Positions 1 through 11,914 of a stretch of 64,000 nucleotides of DNA are shown piece by piece. Within the stretch, counting starts at the first letter, position 1, and every line of letters begins with the position of its first letter. Origin of the DNA: Symsagittifera roscoffensis (taxonomy: Eukaryota; Xenacoelomorpha; Acoela; Convolutidae). The stretch is from positions 29,889,301 to 29,953,300 of the forward strand of contig NC_087066.1 of NCBI RefSeq assembly GCF_963678635.1, in the 5' to 3' direction. Position numbers and translations under genes: made by a program. The notes beneath the pieces are model-generated. The model saw nothing but the letters and a program-made list of their open reading frames with translations. It was not told the origin of the DNA and did not search any database.

Positions 1-2780
1 TTTCTTTTAAGATGTTTAGCATTTTATGTCATTTAGAGGTGAGCACAAAATTATGTTTCCATTGAAACTACTCGAAATTACGTCACTAAGTCGATCAAAA
101 ATAGGCCGAAATCATTCAGGCAGAACAAAATTTTGAAGCAAAAAAAATTAAGAAAACATTCGAAACCAAGCTTTAAATTACAATCAGCAGAGGTAAATCA
201 GAACATAAAAAGCATTTATAATGCATAAACTTAGAAAAAAATATTGTACAATATGGCAACTAAGTCTACAAAACATTAAGCAGACAAAAAAAAAGCCGGC
301 ATTTTTTTTGAAACGGATTATTTCTCTTTTGAAAAAAGGTCCTGTCAGATTCGAATCCAGGACCTTTTCCATTCCAGGCGCATTCGTTATCTCCAGACCA
401 AGTGTGCCGGCGACACAAAGAAATTGAAATTCATTATGAACTGAGCTCATTTCTAAATTTGACCAATCTGTGAACAAAGTTATTTACGGGCAAAAAACCT
501 AGTACCCAATTGCAATACTCTTGCTTCTCGCAAAGGTAACTAGGAATTGAAAAATGGAAACAAAAAATTCTCATTAATATTCAAAACAGCCTTTTTTTCC
601 AAGTTTTACTAGAAATCGTTGAGTTTTTGATGCCTGGGAGCGCTAGCTGAAGATTCCAAAAATTCTTTTCCAGCTAAAACTTCGTTTTTTCAACAGTTTA
701 CTTGCTCTTACTACGACAAAAAAAAACGTTCGAATTAGGTTTTTCTGGACTTTTTTCATCGAAATTACGACTAAAATAGCTACAATATGATACATCACTC
801 CACCAAGTTAAAGTTAATTTATAGTGCCTGACTTTGTGAGGAAAAGGTACGGACACTGAGTCGAAGCTTCACACCGCGGACAAAACGCCAAGAAAAAGCT
901 TTCAGAAAGTGAAGAAGAAAACGACGAGAAAACAATTTTTTTTAAAACAAATAAAATACCCTTTACGCGAATGGCACAACAATGCTCGAGCAACCAGGTA
1001 TCCTGCCCTGCACAGCTGTGCTACTGACGTTTAAATTACCGAAACACTAGCCACTGATTAAGCGGAAAACACGTGTTATTTAACTGCTAATACCGTGCAG
1101 CATAAGCCTTGTCAAAAACAGAACTCTTTTTTTTCCACAAATTGGATTGGGAAAAAAGTTAGCTTGTCATATAACACGATGCTCGCGAAGTCGCTTGTTT
1201 AGTACAGTAAAATACATTCGAACAAAGAGTTGCCCCCAAAACTTTAATTACTCGGACCAATTAGTCAGAATTGGAAAATGATCGTAAAAAAAAAATATTA
1301 TTTCCTGTTTTCCCTGTTTTATATATAATCATGCTAGGCTTGTTGTTAAATTTACACTTGTCTATAAAAAAATAATTAAATGGATTTTAATTATTTATAT
1401 TTCTGAGTAATAACCAACCACAGTTGAGCTAAATGACAAAACTTACACTGATGCGAAACAGAGCTTCGCAGATATGCGATACAATCAAAGAAAGCCGCAA
1501 GTCAAAAAATATGAAATAAAAAATCAACACTGTCGAAAAAACTAGATCTATCAAAAAGAAAAGCTTTAATTTTGAAGGAAAAAAAACATAAAACATGCCA
1601 AGACAACAGAATATAAAACTTGCATCGCAAGAAAAGCATCAGCCACAACGCCGAAAACACCTGAGCTGAAAGCTCAGGAGCCGAAATAATTCCAAAAGAT
1701 TCATAACTTGATAAAACGTTTCGAAGTCCCCTCCCCCTCGAAACACACCCAATCGCACATGAAAAACTCTCCCAATCTTCAAACGGCGCAAAATGCGGCC
1801 AGAAAGCAGATATAATATAGAACAAAACAAATTAAGCCAAGCAAAACAATTGACAGCTAAATCAATAATCGAAGCCAAACTAACAAAGTGGTAATAAAGC
1901 CCACAACTCTTGAGCAGACATAAGTTGAGCTGGAAAAACAACATGTTTTGAACTTAAAACCACAAAAACAAAACTATTACATAACACAAATTTTTTTAAT
2001 GAAATTTCTCAAAATAAGGCCGCTTAGCCGATAAAATATAATCCGAAACTTTTAAAGCCAAATAAAAAGAAACAAAAACAAAAAAATATATGATGAAATC
2101 GGAGTTGTTAAATTTACAACCAGCATAAAAAAAACTTCGAATAGAGCGGGCATTCAAAATGCAGACACAGATATGCTCAAAAAGTCGCCTGTTAGTTGAC
2201 GAAAGTACAGTTTTGAAAATCACTGAAATTTCAATCATGTCATCAAAATCTAGTAGTAGGGAAAAAGTCTAGTACCCGGTTGAAACATCCTTGTTTATCG
2301 CCAGGGAAAATATATTGGTATTTTATGCTATTCGAGCGGTCGCGTTTTTCCTTACCCATTCACCAACAAAAAACTGAAATCAGGAAAAAGATGAAATTTG
2401 AAATCAGGAAATAGAAAAGGTAAAGTGAAAATAGAAGCTTATTGCTCAATTAAAATTAAGAAATACCACTCGATGTTACCAAAATTAATGGCAAAAAAAT
2501 ATTCTGCCTTTCCAGTTACCAATTATCAGCTAAATTAAGCTTTCAGGTCGAGTGATTTAATTTGATACGGCTTATTGTTCATTGCCCATTCCCCTCAACA
2601 TAATTAAGCAGCTTTAGTTTAAAGTATTAATGGCTAGCACCGACTAGCATAAAACTCGGCTGCAATGAAAATTTCAAAAATCAATATTCTACAAAGCGAA
2701 CAAAGGTTAAGTACAACCGCAATTGCGCTTATTTCTAAATTAGTCATTTTCAAAAGTTTTGATCATGTTTGCGACCAAAG

Positions 2781-3113
2781 GCGGATCTAGGATTTTCTCG
2801 AAGGGGTGTACTTTTTTTTAGGTCGACCAAATTGATTTTCTGATCTCTCCCAAAACATTATACCGACCCTATTTCGACCAAACTTTCTGCGCCGAAAGCA
2901 AGTTTTTGAAAAAAAAACAGGCCAAAAAAGCATTTTTCGGCACTTGTTGAAAATTGTTACTCAAATCATTAATATATATTGGCGCCTTTACAAAAATTTT
3001 AGGGTCAATCAGCCAAAATTGGATATCTCAAAATAGTACAAAAGACGGCCCTTTGGGTCCGCAGGGGGTCGAATCCCTGAGGTGGGGGGCGTCCGCCTTT
3101 CCTTAAATCCGCT
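2781..3113. mobile_element. MITE-like element, copy within duplication 1
   Basis: Bounded by GCGGATCTAGG on the left and CTTAAATCCGC on the right, imperfect terminal inverted repeats. The interior carries a CCTTTGGGTCCGCAGGGGGTCGA-like motif shared with the other copies at 7879-8211 and 10831-11248. There is no coding capacity, which is consistent with a nonautonomous element. Confidence 0.55.
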
Positions 3114-4022
3114 ACATCTAGCGTCCATGATTTAGAGCCAGGCCGACTCGATAAAAAAGATTTCATCCATCCACTTCCATGCTGAATGAAAAAGCTCAGA
3201 TCATTTTTTTCGTCACTGAAATAATTTTGACATCTTTATCGCGACTGAACAGTATTTATTATGACATCACACTCTACGCCTTCAGAGTGGTCTTTGAGGT
3301 GCCTACTTTTGCTTGAAAAAAGCACAGATCAGTCCATCATTTCATCCAACTCCTTTGAGAGCGGAAAAAACAGCATATCTCTTCACTTTTGAAACAGCTA
3401 GCTCATTAGCTTTTTTCTATTTGTTGGCTCAAAATGGGAAAAATCCATTCTTTTTAGGTCGACTGTTCTCTCAACGAAGAAGACAATTAGAAGAATAAGA
3501 TTTTGATATCGTTATGCAGGCAAACACAAAGCAATTTAATCGTCATTTATCATCATTTACCATTAAAAGACAAAATTAATTGAATAGAAAACGGGGTTTA
3601 TTCATTAAATAAATATGATCACATATTATATCTAATTAATAAAAAAAAGTAAATCACGCAAATTTTTAACTCTTTCAGAACTCAATTTTTTCATTTGTAG
3701 AAACAGAACGCATACTTTTTCCATAGAACTCAGATCCTACTCTAGGGTAAAGTTAAGATTAAAAGATCTACTTAACAATCTTTCTAACCCTTCCCCTAAA
3801 CAAAAAAAAAACAATTTTTAATTGAATTACGGTCAAAATCGTGCGAGATCTTGAAATTTGGATCGATTTGTTTGAGATGTTATGCACAAAAAGACTAATT
3901 TCATCCTTCTTGTGAAATTCTTTTTAAATGGATTTCAAAATAAGGGGAACGGTTAAGACTGATTAAGCTGATCCTAAAGTACACTTCTTCAATGTGCAAA
4001 TTTGAGTTGATTCTAAAAAAGG

Positions 4023-4798
4023 CTATCTGTTCGGTTGAGGCAGAGGTATTTCACTTGTCTTTTCCAAAATCCGCTCCATCCAACCCTGGACATCTGTTAT
4101 GTCATCGTGTGTAGCTTTCTCCAGAAACGAAGACTTCAGCAGTCCACTGTACTTTGGCCTCTCCTTCCTCTCCTTCTTCAAGCAACTATCAATGAAGCGG
4201 TGAAAATTGGCTGTGAAAGTGATTTTGGGGGGCATGTCTTGTAGCTTCGGAGGGTTTCCTGTCACTACCTCCTGTAATTGGTCAAATACACTGTTCCAAG
4301 ACCTATATGGAAATGAACCTGTCGAAATTTCAATCATGGATATACCCATGGACCATACATCCGATCTGATATCGTATCCATCTTTTTCTCGTGGGTCGAT
4401 ACGTTCAGGGGCCATATATGGTCTGCAACCTACATCATGGGTCCTGGCTATGGAGTCCACTAACACTCCGCTAATTCCGAAGTCACAGAGCTTTATAGCA
4501 CCGTGTTTATTAATAAGGATATTGCTAGGCTTCACGTCTCTGTGGATTATCTTCAACTCATTTTTCAGATACATCAAAGCCCGTACAGTCGCCAAAGCTA
4601 CTTGTGCTAGAATTGCCTCGGGAATTATGTCATTAATAGAGTGGTGTACATAACGGTAAAGCAGCTCAGCTGAAAGGTCCATCAACTCCATACAAATCCA
4701 GCAATCTCCCTCGTGAAACAAGGCTCCGTGAAATGTTACAATGTGTCTGTAAGACGCTTTTCTGATCACGCCCAAATCCATGATAACTTTACACTGTT
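4023..4798 (-). pseudogene. 5'-truncated MKK4 kinase copy (C-terminal kinase domain only)
   Basis: Copy 1 of the tandem duplication retains only the last roughly 255 codons of the MKK4 gene. The reading frame from the ATG at 4781 gives 252 residues, with the catalytic HRD and DFG motifs, the SIART activation segment and the C-lobe as in copy 2. The glycine-rich loop and the ATP-binding lysine are missing because the duplication breakpoint at 4798 cuts upstream of them. The frame is otherwise open, which fits a very recent origin. A protein made from it would lack the N-lobe needed to bind ATP. I call it a pseudogene, though a transcribed dominant-negative product cannot be excluded. Confidence 0.85.
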
Positions 4799-7700
4799 AA
4801 GACTAATAAGAGGACATTAAAACCCCTCACACTCATAACACAGAGACAAGCACACAAACTCTTTCCTGGCAAAATTTGTTTCTGATTCCTCACAAGGAGG
4901 TCTGCTCCGCTTCTCCTCATAACACAGAGACAAACACACAACCTTTTTTGCTTGTGAAAAGAAGCCATAGGAGGCCAAAAGGCCGAAATAATATAGACCA
5001 AAACCTATCGAGCAGAAAAAAGGAAAAAATCAGAACAAAAACCGGAAAAAAATGTTGTCATGAAAAGCGTGATCTATATTTTCTTTTAAGATGTTTAGCA
5101 TTTTATGTCATTTAGAGGTGAGCACAAAATTATGTTTCCATTGAAACTACTCGAAATTACGTCACTAAGTCGATCAAAAATAGGCCGAAATCATTCAGGC
5201 AGAACAAAATTTTGAAGCAAAAAAAATTAAGAAAACATTCGAAACCAAGCTTTAAATTACAATCAGCAGAGGTAAATCAGAACATAAAAAGCATTTATAA
5301 TGCATAAACTTAGAAAAAAATATTGTACAATATGGCAACTAAGTCTACAAAACATTAAGCAGACAAAAAAAAAGCCGGCATTTTTTTTGAAACGGATTAT
5401 TTCTCTTTTGAAAAAAGGTCCTGTCAGATTCGAATCCAGGACCTTTTCCATTCCAGGCGCATTCGTTATCTCCAGACCAAGTGTGCCGGCGACACAAAGA
5501 AATTGAAATTCATTATGAACTGAGCTCATTTCTAAATTTGACCAATCTGTGAACAAAGTTATTTACGGGCAAAAAACCTAGTACCCAATTGCAATACTCT
5601 TGCTTCTCGCAAAGGTAACTAGGAATTGAAAAATGGAAACAAAAAATTCTCATTAATATTCAAAACAGCCTTTTTTTCCAAGTTTTACTAGAAATCGTTG
5701 AGTTTTTGATGCCTGGGAGCGCTAGCTGAAGATTCCAAAAATTCTTTTCCAGCTAAAACTTCGTTGTTTCAACAGTTTTTTAAAATTCTGCTGGGTTTAC
5801 TTGCTCTTACTACGACAAAAAAAAACGTTCGAATTAGGTTTTTCTGGACTTTTTTCATCGAAATTACGACTAAAATAGCTACAATATGATACATCACTCC
5901 ACCAAGTTAAAGTTAATTTATAGTGCCTGACTTTGTGAGGAAAAGGTACGGACACTGAGTCGAAGCTTCACACCGCAGACAAAACGCCAAGAAAAAGCTT
6001 TCAGAAAGTGAAGAAGAAAACGACGAGAAAACAATTTTTTTTAAAACAAATAAAATACCCTTTACGCGAATGGCACAACAATGCTCGAGCAACCAGGTAT
6101 CCTGCCCTGCACAGCTGTGCTACTGACGTTTAAATTACCGAAACACTAGCCACTGATTAAGCGGAAAACACGTGTTATTTAACTGCTAATACCGTGCAGC
6201 ATAAGCCTTGTCAAAAACAGAACTCTTTTTTTTCCACAAATTGGATTGGGAAAAAAGTTAGCTTGTCATATAACACGATGCTCGCGAAGTCGCTTGTTTA
6301 GTACAGTAAAATACATTCGAACAAAGAGTTGCCCCCAAAACTTTAATTACTCGGACCAATTAGTCAGAATTGGAAAATGATCGTAAAAAAAAATATTATT
6401 TCCTGTTTTCCCTGTTTTATATATAATCATGCTAGGCTTGTTGTTAAATTTACACTTGTCTATAAAAAAATAATTAAATGGATTTTAATTATTTATATTT
6501 CTGAGTAATAACCAACCACAGTTGAGCTAAATGACAAAACTTACACTGATGCGAAACAGAGCTTCGCAGATATGCGATACAATCAAAGAAAGCCGCAAGT
6601 CAAAAAATATGAAATAAAAAATCAACACTGTCGAAAAAACTAGATCTATCAAAAAGAAAAGCTTTAATTTTGAAGGAAAAAAAACATAAAACATGCCAAG
6701 ACAACAGAATATAAAACTTGCATCGCAAGAAAAGCATCAGCCACAACGCCGAAAACACCTGAGCTGAAAGCTCAGGAGCCGAAATAATTCCAAAAGATTC
6801 ATAACTTGATAAAACGTTTCGAAGTCCCCTCCCCCTCAAAACACACCCAATCGCACATGAAAAACTCTCCCAATCTTCAAACGGCGCAAAATGCGGCCAG
6901 AAAGCAGATATAATATAGAACAAAACAAATTAAGCCAAGCAAAACAATTGACAGCTAAATCAATAATCGAAGCCAAACTAACAAAGTGGTAATAAAGCCC
7001 ACAACTCTTGAGCAGACATAAGTTGAGCTGGAAAAACAACATGTTTTGAACTTAAAACCACAAAAACAAAACTATTACATAACACAAATTTTTTTAATGA
7101 AATTTCTCAAAATAAGGCCGCTTAGCCGATAAAATATAATCCGAAACTTTTAAAGCCAAATAAAAAGAAACAAAAACAAAAAAATATATGATGAAATCGG
7201 AGTTGTTAAATTTACAACCAGCATAAAAAAAACTTCGAATAGAGCGGGCATTCAAAATGCAGACACAGATATGCTCAAAAAGTCGCCTGTTAGTTGACGA
7301 AAGTACAGTTTTGAAAATCACTGAAATTTCAATCATGTCATCAAAATCTAGTAGTAGGGAAAAAGTCTAGTACCCGGTTGAAACATCCTTGTTTATCGCC
7401 AGGGAAAATATATTGGTATTTTATGCTATTCGAGCGGTCGCGTTTTTCCTTACCCATTCACCAACAAAAAACTGAAATCAGGAAAAAGATGAAATTTGAA
7501 ATCAGGAAATAGAAAAGGTAAAGTGAAAATAGAAGCTTATTGCTCAATTAAAATTAAGAAATACCACTCGATGTTACCAAAATTAATGGCAAAAAAATAT
7601 TCTGCCTTTCCAGTTACCAATTATCAGCTAAATTAAGCTTTCAGGTCGAGTGATTTAATTTGATACGGCTTATTGTTCATTGCCCATTCCCCTCAACATA

Positions 7701-9896
7701 ATTAAGCAGCTTTAGTTTAAAGTATTAATGGCTAGCACCGACTAGCATAAAACTCGGCTGCAATGAAAATTTCAAAAATCAATATTCTACAAAGCGAACA
7801 AAGGTTAAGTACAACCGCAATTGCGCTTATTTCTAAATTAGTCATTTTCAAAAGTTTTGATCATGTTTGCGACCAAAGGCGGATCTAGGATTTTCTCGAA
7901 GGGGTGTACTTTTTTTTAGGTCGACCAAATTGATTTTCTGATCTCTCCCAAAACATTATACCGACCCTATTTCGACCAAACTTTCTGCGCCGAAAGCAAG
8001 TTTTTGAAAAAAAAACAGGCCAAAAAAGCATTTTTCGGCACTTGTTGAAAATTGTTACTCAAATCATTAATATATATTGGCGCCTTTACAAAAATTTTAG
8101 GGTCAATCAGCCAAAATTGGATATCTCAAAATAGTACAAAAGACGGCCCTTTGGGTCCGCAGGGGGTCGAATCCCTGAGGTGGGGGGCGTCCGCCTTTCC
8201 TTAAATCCGCTACATCTAGCGTCCATGATTTAGAGCCAGGCCGACTCGATAAAAAAGATTTCATCCATCCACTTCCATGCTGAATGAAAAAGCTCAGATC
8301 ATTTTTTTCGTCACTGAAATAATTTTGACATCTTTATCGCGACTGAACAGTATTTATTATGACATCACACTCTACGCCTTCAGAGTGGTCTTTGAGGTGC
8401 CTACTTTTGCTTGAAAAAAGCACAGATCAGTCCATCATTTCATCCAACTCCTTTGAGAGCGGAAAAAACAGCATATCTCTTCACTTTTGAAACAGCTAGC
8501 TCATTAGCTTTTTTCTATTTGTTGGCTCAAAATGGGAAAAATCCATTCTTTTTAGGTCGACTGTTCTCTCAACGAAGAAGACAATTAGAAGAATAAGATT
8601 TTGATATCGTTATGCAGGCAAACACAAAGCAATTTAATCGTCATTTATCATCATTTACCATTAAAAGACAAAATTAATTGAATAGAAAACGGGGTTTATT
8701 CATTAAATAAATATGATCACATATTATATCTAATTAATAAAAAAAAGTAAATCACGCAAATTTTTAACTCTTTCAGAACTCAATTTTTTCATTTGTAGAA
8801 ACAGAACGCATACTTTTTCCATAGAACTCAGATCCTACTCTAGGGTAAAGTTAAGATTAAAAGATCTACTTAACAATCTTTCTAACCCTTCCCCTAAACA
8901 AAAAAAAAACAATTTTTAATTGAATTACGGTCAAAATCGTGCGAGATCTTGAAATTTGGATCGATTTGTTTGAGATGTTATGCACAAAAAGACTAATTTC
9001 ATCCTTCGTGTGAAATTCTTTTTAAATGGATTTCAAAATAAGGGGAACGGTTAAGACTGATTAAGCTGATCCTAAAGTACACTTCTTCAATGTGCAAATT
9101 TGAGTTGATTCTAAAAAAGGCTATCTGTTCGGTTGAGGCAGAGGTATTTCACTTGTCTTTTCCAAAATCCGCTCCATCCAACCCTGGACATCTGTTATGT
9201 CATCGTGTGTAGCTTTCTCCAGAAACGAAGACTTCAGCAGTCCACTGTACTTTGGCCTCTCCTTCCTCTCCTTCTTCAAGCAACTATCAATGAAGCGGTG
9301 AAAATTGGCTGTGAAAGTGATTTTGGGGGGCATGTCTTGTAGCTTCGGAGGGTTTCCTGTCACTACCTCCTGTAATTGGTCAAATACACTGTTCCAAGAC
9401 CTATATGGAAATGAACCTGTCGAAATTTCAATCATGGATATACCCATGGACCATACATCCGATCTGATATCGTATCCATCTTTTTCTCGTGGGTCGATAC
9501 GTTCAGGGGCCATATATGGTCTGCAACCTACATCATGGGTCCTGGCTATGGAGTCCACTAACACTCCGCTAATTCCGAAGTCACAGAGCTTTATAGCACC
9601 GTGTTTATTAATAAGGATATTGCTAGGCTTCACGTCTCTGTGGATTATCTTCAACTCATTTTTCAGATACATCAAAGCCCGTACAGTCGCCAAAGCTACT
9701 TGTGCTAGAATTGCCTCGGGAATTATGTCATTAATAGAGTGGTGTACATAACGGTAAAGCAGCTCAGCTGAAAGGTCCATCAACTCCATACAAATCCAGC
9801 AATCTCCCTCGTGAAACAAGGCTCCGTGAAATGTTACAATGTGTCTGTAAGACGCTTTTCTGATCACGCCCAAATCCATGATAACTTTACACTGTT
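4799..9896. repeat. Tandem duplication, copy 2 (about 5.1 kb unit)
   Basis: Second copy of the unit. The segment 4799-5079 precedes the part that can be aligned to copy 1. Under a simple head-to-tail duplication it should match DNA just left of this window. The unit length (5098 bp) then equals the observed offset exactly. The segment 4799-5079 also has its own short repeat, a roughly 25-bp CTCATAACACAGAGACAA-type motif at about 4833 and 4915. The copies are near-identical, so the duplication is recent or is an assembly artefact. Confidence 0.85.
7879..8211. mobile_element. MITE-like element, copy within duplication 2
   Basis: Duplicate of the element at 2781-3113, carried along by the 5.1-kb tandem duplication. 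It has the same terminal GCGGATCTAGG / CTTAAATCCGC ends and so is not an independent insertion. Confidence 0.55.
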
Positions 9897-10488
9897 CCTC
9901 TTCGTTCATCGAAACTCGGATTATTTTCACCGCCATCAGTGCGCGACTTTTCACATGCTGCATTTTGTTCACGGTGCCAAAAGATCCAGCTCCAATTTGG
10001 CCGAGATCTTTCAGATCTTTAACGCCAAAATCGTAAATTTCAGTGTTGGAAATCTTCAATATTCCAATTTCATCCATACTTTTTGATTTAATTCTTTGAA
10101 TGTTAGAATTCGAAGACTGATTAGAACGGTGATTTCTTAACTCAACTTCAGACTTTGCTTGAAGTTGCTTCAGAAATTTCTCCGAGGCTGCCGACGACGA
10201 GCGCAGCACCGAGCATTTCAATGCTTCTTGAGACGAAATCGCGTTTGCTGAGTTGCTTGTCGGGATTCGAAAAGACACGTGATGGGGGTGATGTCCACTG
10301 TTTGTAAATTCCATAGCCGAAGAAGTGCTACTCGTCGAACCGAGTCGGTCGTGGGCTTCAGGCACGAAGTGAGGGTAGTTCGCCGACTGACTCGGGGTGC
10401 CATTGTTCTTCACAAGAGGAACTGTACCCGGTCTGTCACGCCTGGGGGAGGGGTTTGCAAAGTCGATGCTGGGGAACTTGCGACTCAT
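9121..10488 (-). CDS. MAP2K4: Dual-specificity MAP kinase kinase 4 (MKK4/SEK1-like), complete and intronless
   Basis: MKK4 phosphorylates the TxY loop of JNK and p38 MAP kinases in the cytoplasmic stress pathway. The 455-residue frame has a low-complexity N-terminus (about 1-150) and then a kinase domain. That domain has the glycine loop GAGSFGTV (166-173), Lys188 in AVKII, HRDVKPSN (283-290) and DFG (303-305). The activation segment VDSIART contains Ser313 and Thr317, the positions activated by MAP3Ks in MKK4. The stretches GDCWICMEL, LATV.AL and WNSVFDQL favour MKK4 over MKK3/6 or MKK7. Human MKK4 is 399 residues, so the N-terminus here is longer. The whole gene is one exon, and a stop lies in frame upstream of the ATG. 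Its 3' half and downstream DNA are duplicated to the left. Confidence 0.93.
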   Translation of the reverse strand: MSRKFPSIDFANPSPRRDRPGTVPLVKNNGTPSQSANYPHFVPEAHDRLGSTSSTSSAMEFTNSGHHPHHVSFRIPTSNSANAISSQEALKCSVLRSSSAASEKFLKQLQAKSEVELRNHRSNQSSNSNIQRIKSKSMDEIGILKISNTEIYDFGVKDLKDLGQIGAGSFGTVNKMQHVKSRALMAVKIIRVSMNEEEQCKVIMDLGVIRKASYRHIVTFHGALFHEGDCWICMELMDLSAELLYRYVHHSINDIIPEAILAQVALATVRALMYLKNELKIIHRDVKPSNILINKHGAIKLCDFGISGVLVDSIARTHDVGCRPYMAPERIDPREKDGYDIRSDVWSMGISMIEISTGSFPYRSWNSVFDQLQEVVTGNPPKLQDMPPKITFTANFHRFIDSCLKKERKERPKYSGLLKSSFLEKATHDDITDVQGWMERILEKTSEIPLPQPNR

Positions 10489-11914
10489 TTACGGCTAACC
10501 CATGGCACCATATATAACATCTAAAAATAGCATTAAGTATAGATTTCTTTTGAGGCATTAGTATAATTTGTCATTTTCGACGGGATGATAAGTAGCAACT
10601 GACAATAGTTAAATAACTGAACCTTCATTCAAGCTCAAAAAAGACAGAGACTTAGTAAAAGATTTTATGCTATATTTTAGCAGTGTTGAAATTTTATCTG
10701 TACATTAGGAGTTGAAAAATTGAAACTTCAACAATAGTTAAAAATCATCACTTTTTTCAAGAAAATCTAATATTTGGATAAGTTAATGATACTTTTATTT
10801 TTCAATTTTCACTCATCGGCATATCTAGGGGCGCATCTAGGGTTTTTTCGAGGTGGGCGGATTTTCAAAAAAAAAATTGACGACCTTTTTTTAGGTCGAC
10901 CAAACTGATTTTCAGAGCTCTCACAATCACTATACAGACCTTATTTTGACCAAATTTTTTGCGCCGCAGGTGAAATTTTGAGAAAAAAAAACAGGCCAAG
11001 AAAGGCGTTTTTGACACTTTTTGGAAAATTTTGACCAAAAGATTTGCGTTTTTTCGGCGCACACTCCACTCTCACAATAAGTATACCTTGGCGCCGAAGA
11101 CGCCTTTAGAAAAATTTCGAGTCCGTCTACCAAAAATGGAGAAATCAAAATAGTTCAATTGGCGGACCCATTGGGTCGGCAGGGGGTCAAATCGCAGAGG
11201 GGGGAGACGTCCGCCCAAGCTACCACCCCCCCCCCCCCCTAAATCCGCTGGTGAGCATATCCCGAACCTCTTCATTTGAAAAATCTGGGAAAATAAAATT
11301 TGAATTCATGCTGGCAATTGACATTGTCATCAATCAAAAAACAGGAGAAAGTGGCATGAACTGTCTCGACTCAATACTATCTACATACCCGAAATCTGCA
11401 TTCAAATGACCAATCATTTCGGTTGGTTTTCGTCAGAATTTTTTTTTTAATACTGTCGAGACGATTTATTTGAATTGAAAAGCTCTAGCAGAACGCCGTG
11501 CTTTCAACAAATGTTTAAAAACAATGCGAATTGATTAAATCCATAAAAATAAACAGACTACTTTATTGGAGTGAAAGAGGCACTGTGACTATCAAACCAA
11601 TCAGTTTATTGCATCAAAACAGTTCCAAACTCGTAACATCATCGACAAGAGAAAAGATAGACGAACTACGAAACTATTAGATTTTTGTTATAAATATTAT
11701 CAACGCCCGGCATTAATTTATAAGTATCTATAAATCAATTAACTGCCATCAAGATTTAAGGATCATAGGTGAAAATTTGATTAAAAAAATATGCCAAAAC
11801 CGCATTACAAATTGAAATTTATACAGTTTTTAAGCAACCAATGAAGACTGAAGCAATCGTCATGCCATATAAATCGGAAGTAAGAATTCTCGTTTTCTTT
11901 TATGAGCTTTTGTT
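10489..11914. other. Intergenic region between MKK4 and ABI
   Basis: AT-rich DNA lying upstream of MKK4 and downstream of ABI, both on the minus strand. It contains the MITE-like element at 10831-11248. The short open frames here lie inside that repeat and are not credible genes. No RNA gene is recognisable. Confidence 0.6.
10831..11248. mobile_element. MITE-like element, independent diverged copy
   Basis: Starts GCGCATCTAGGG and ends TAAATCCGC. It shares blocks such as TTTTTAGGTCGACCAAA and AACAGGCCAA with the copies in the duplication. It is about 85 bp longer and carries a C14 run at 11226-11239. It lies in the MKK4-ABI intergenic region and is diverged enough to be an older, separate insertion. 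Confidence 0.5.

Larger units (their letters stand above)
1..4798. repeat. Tandem duplication, copy 1 (left part cut off by the window edge)
   Basis: This stretch matches 5080-9896 almost base for base. The offset is 5079 before about position 690 and 5098 after about 1290. The differences I saw are a 20-bp indel near 690/5777, a one-base A-run difference near 1290/6388, and scattered substitutions (for example near 876, 1738 and 4018). The match stops abruptly at 4798/9896, inside the MKK4 kinase domain. Apart from the truncated kinase it holds AT-rich noncoding DNA, one MITE-like element and diverged dispersed repeats. I see no other credible gene here. Confidence 0.95.

Noticed and set aside
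340-370. A tRNA T-arm (GATTCGAATCC) with a 7-bp GGTCCTG/CAGGACC stem
   Set aside because: Only a T-loop-like motif is present, and stem geometry and box A do not fit a tRNA. At most it is an old SINE head.
184-2238. Several 60-107 residue frames on both strands (repeated near 5263-7336)
   Set aside because: They lie in AT-rich repeats, have Phe/Leu/Lys-skewed composition, and resemble no protein I know. They persist in copy 2 only because the DNA itself is duplicated.
4782-4830. Splice-acceptor-like sequence (CTTAACAG on the minus strand) exactly at the start of the truncated MKK4 copy
   Set aside because: No matching upstream donor exists in copy 2, whose ORF reads straight through this point. 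A simple tandem-duplication breakpoint explains the boundary.
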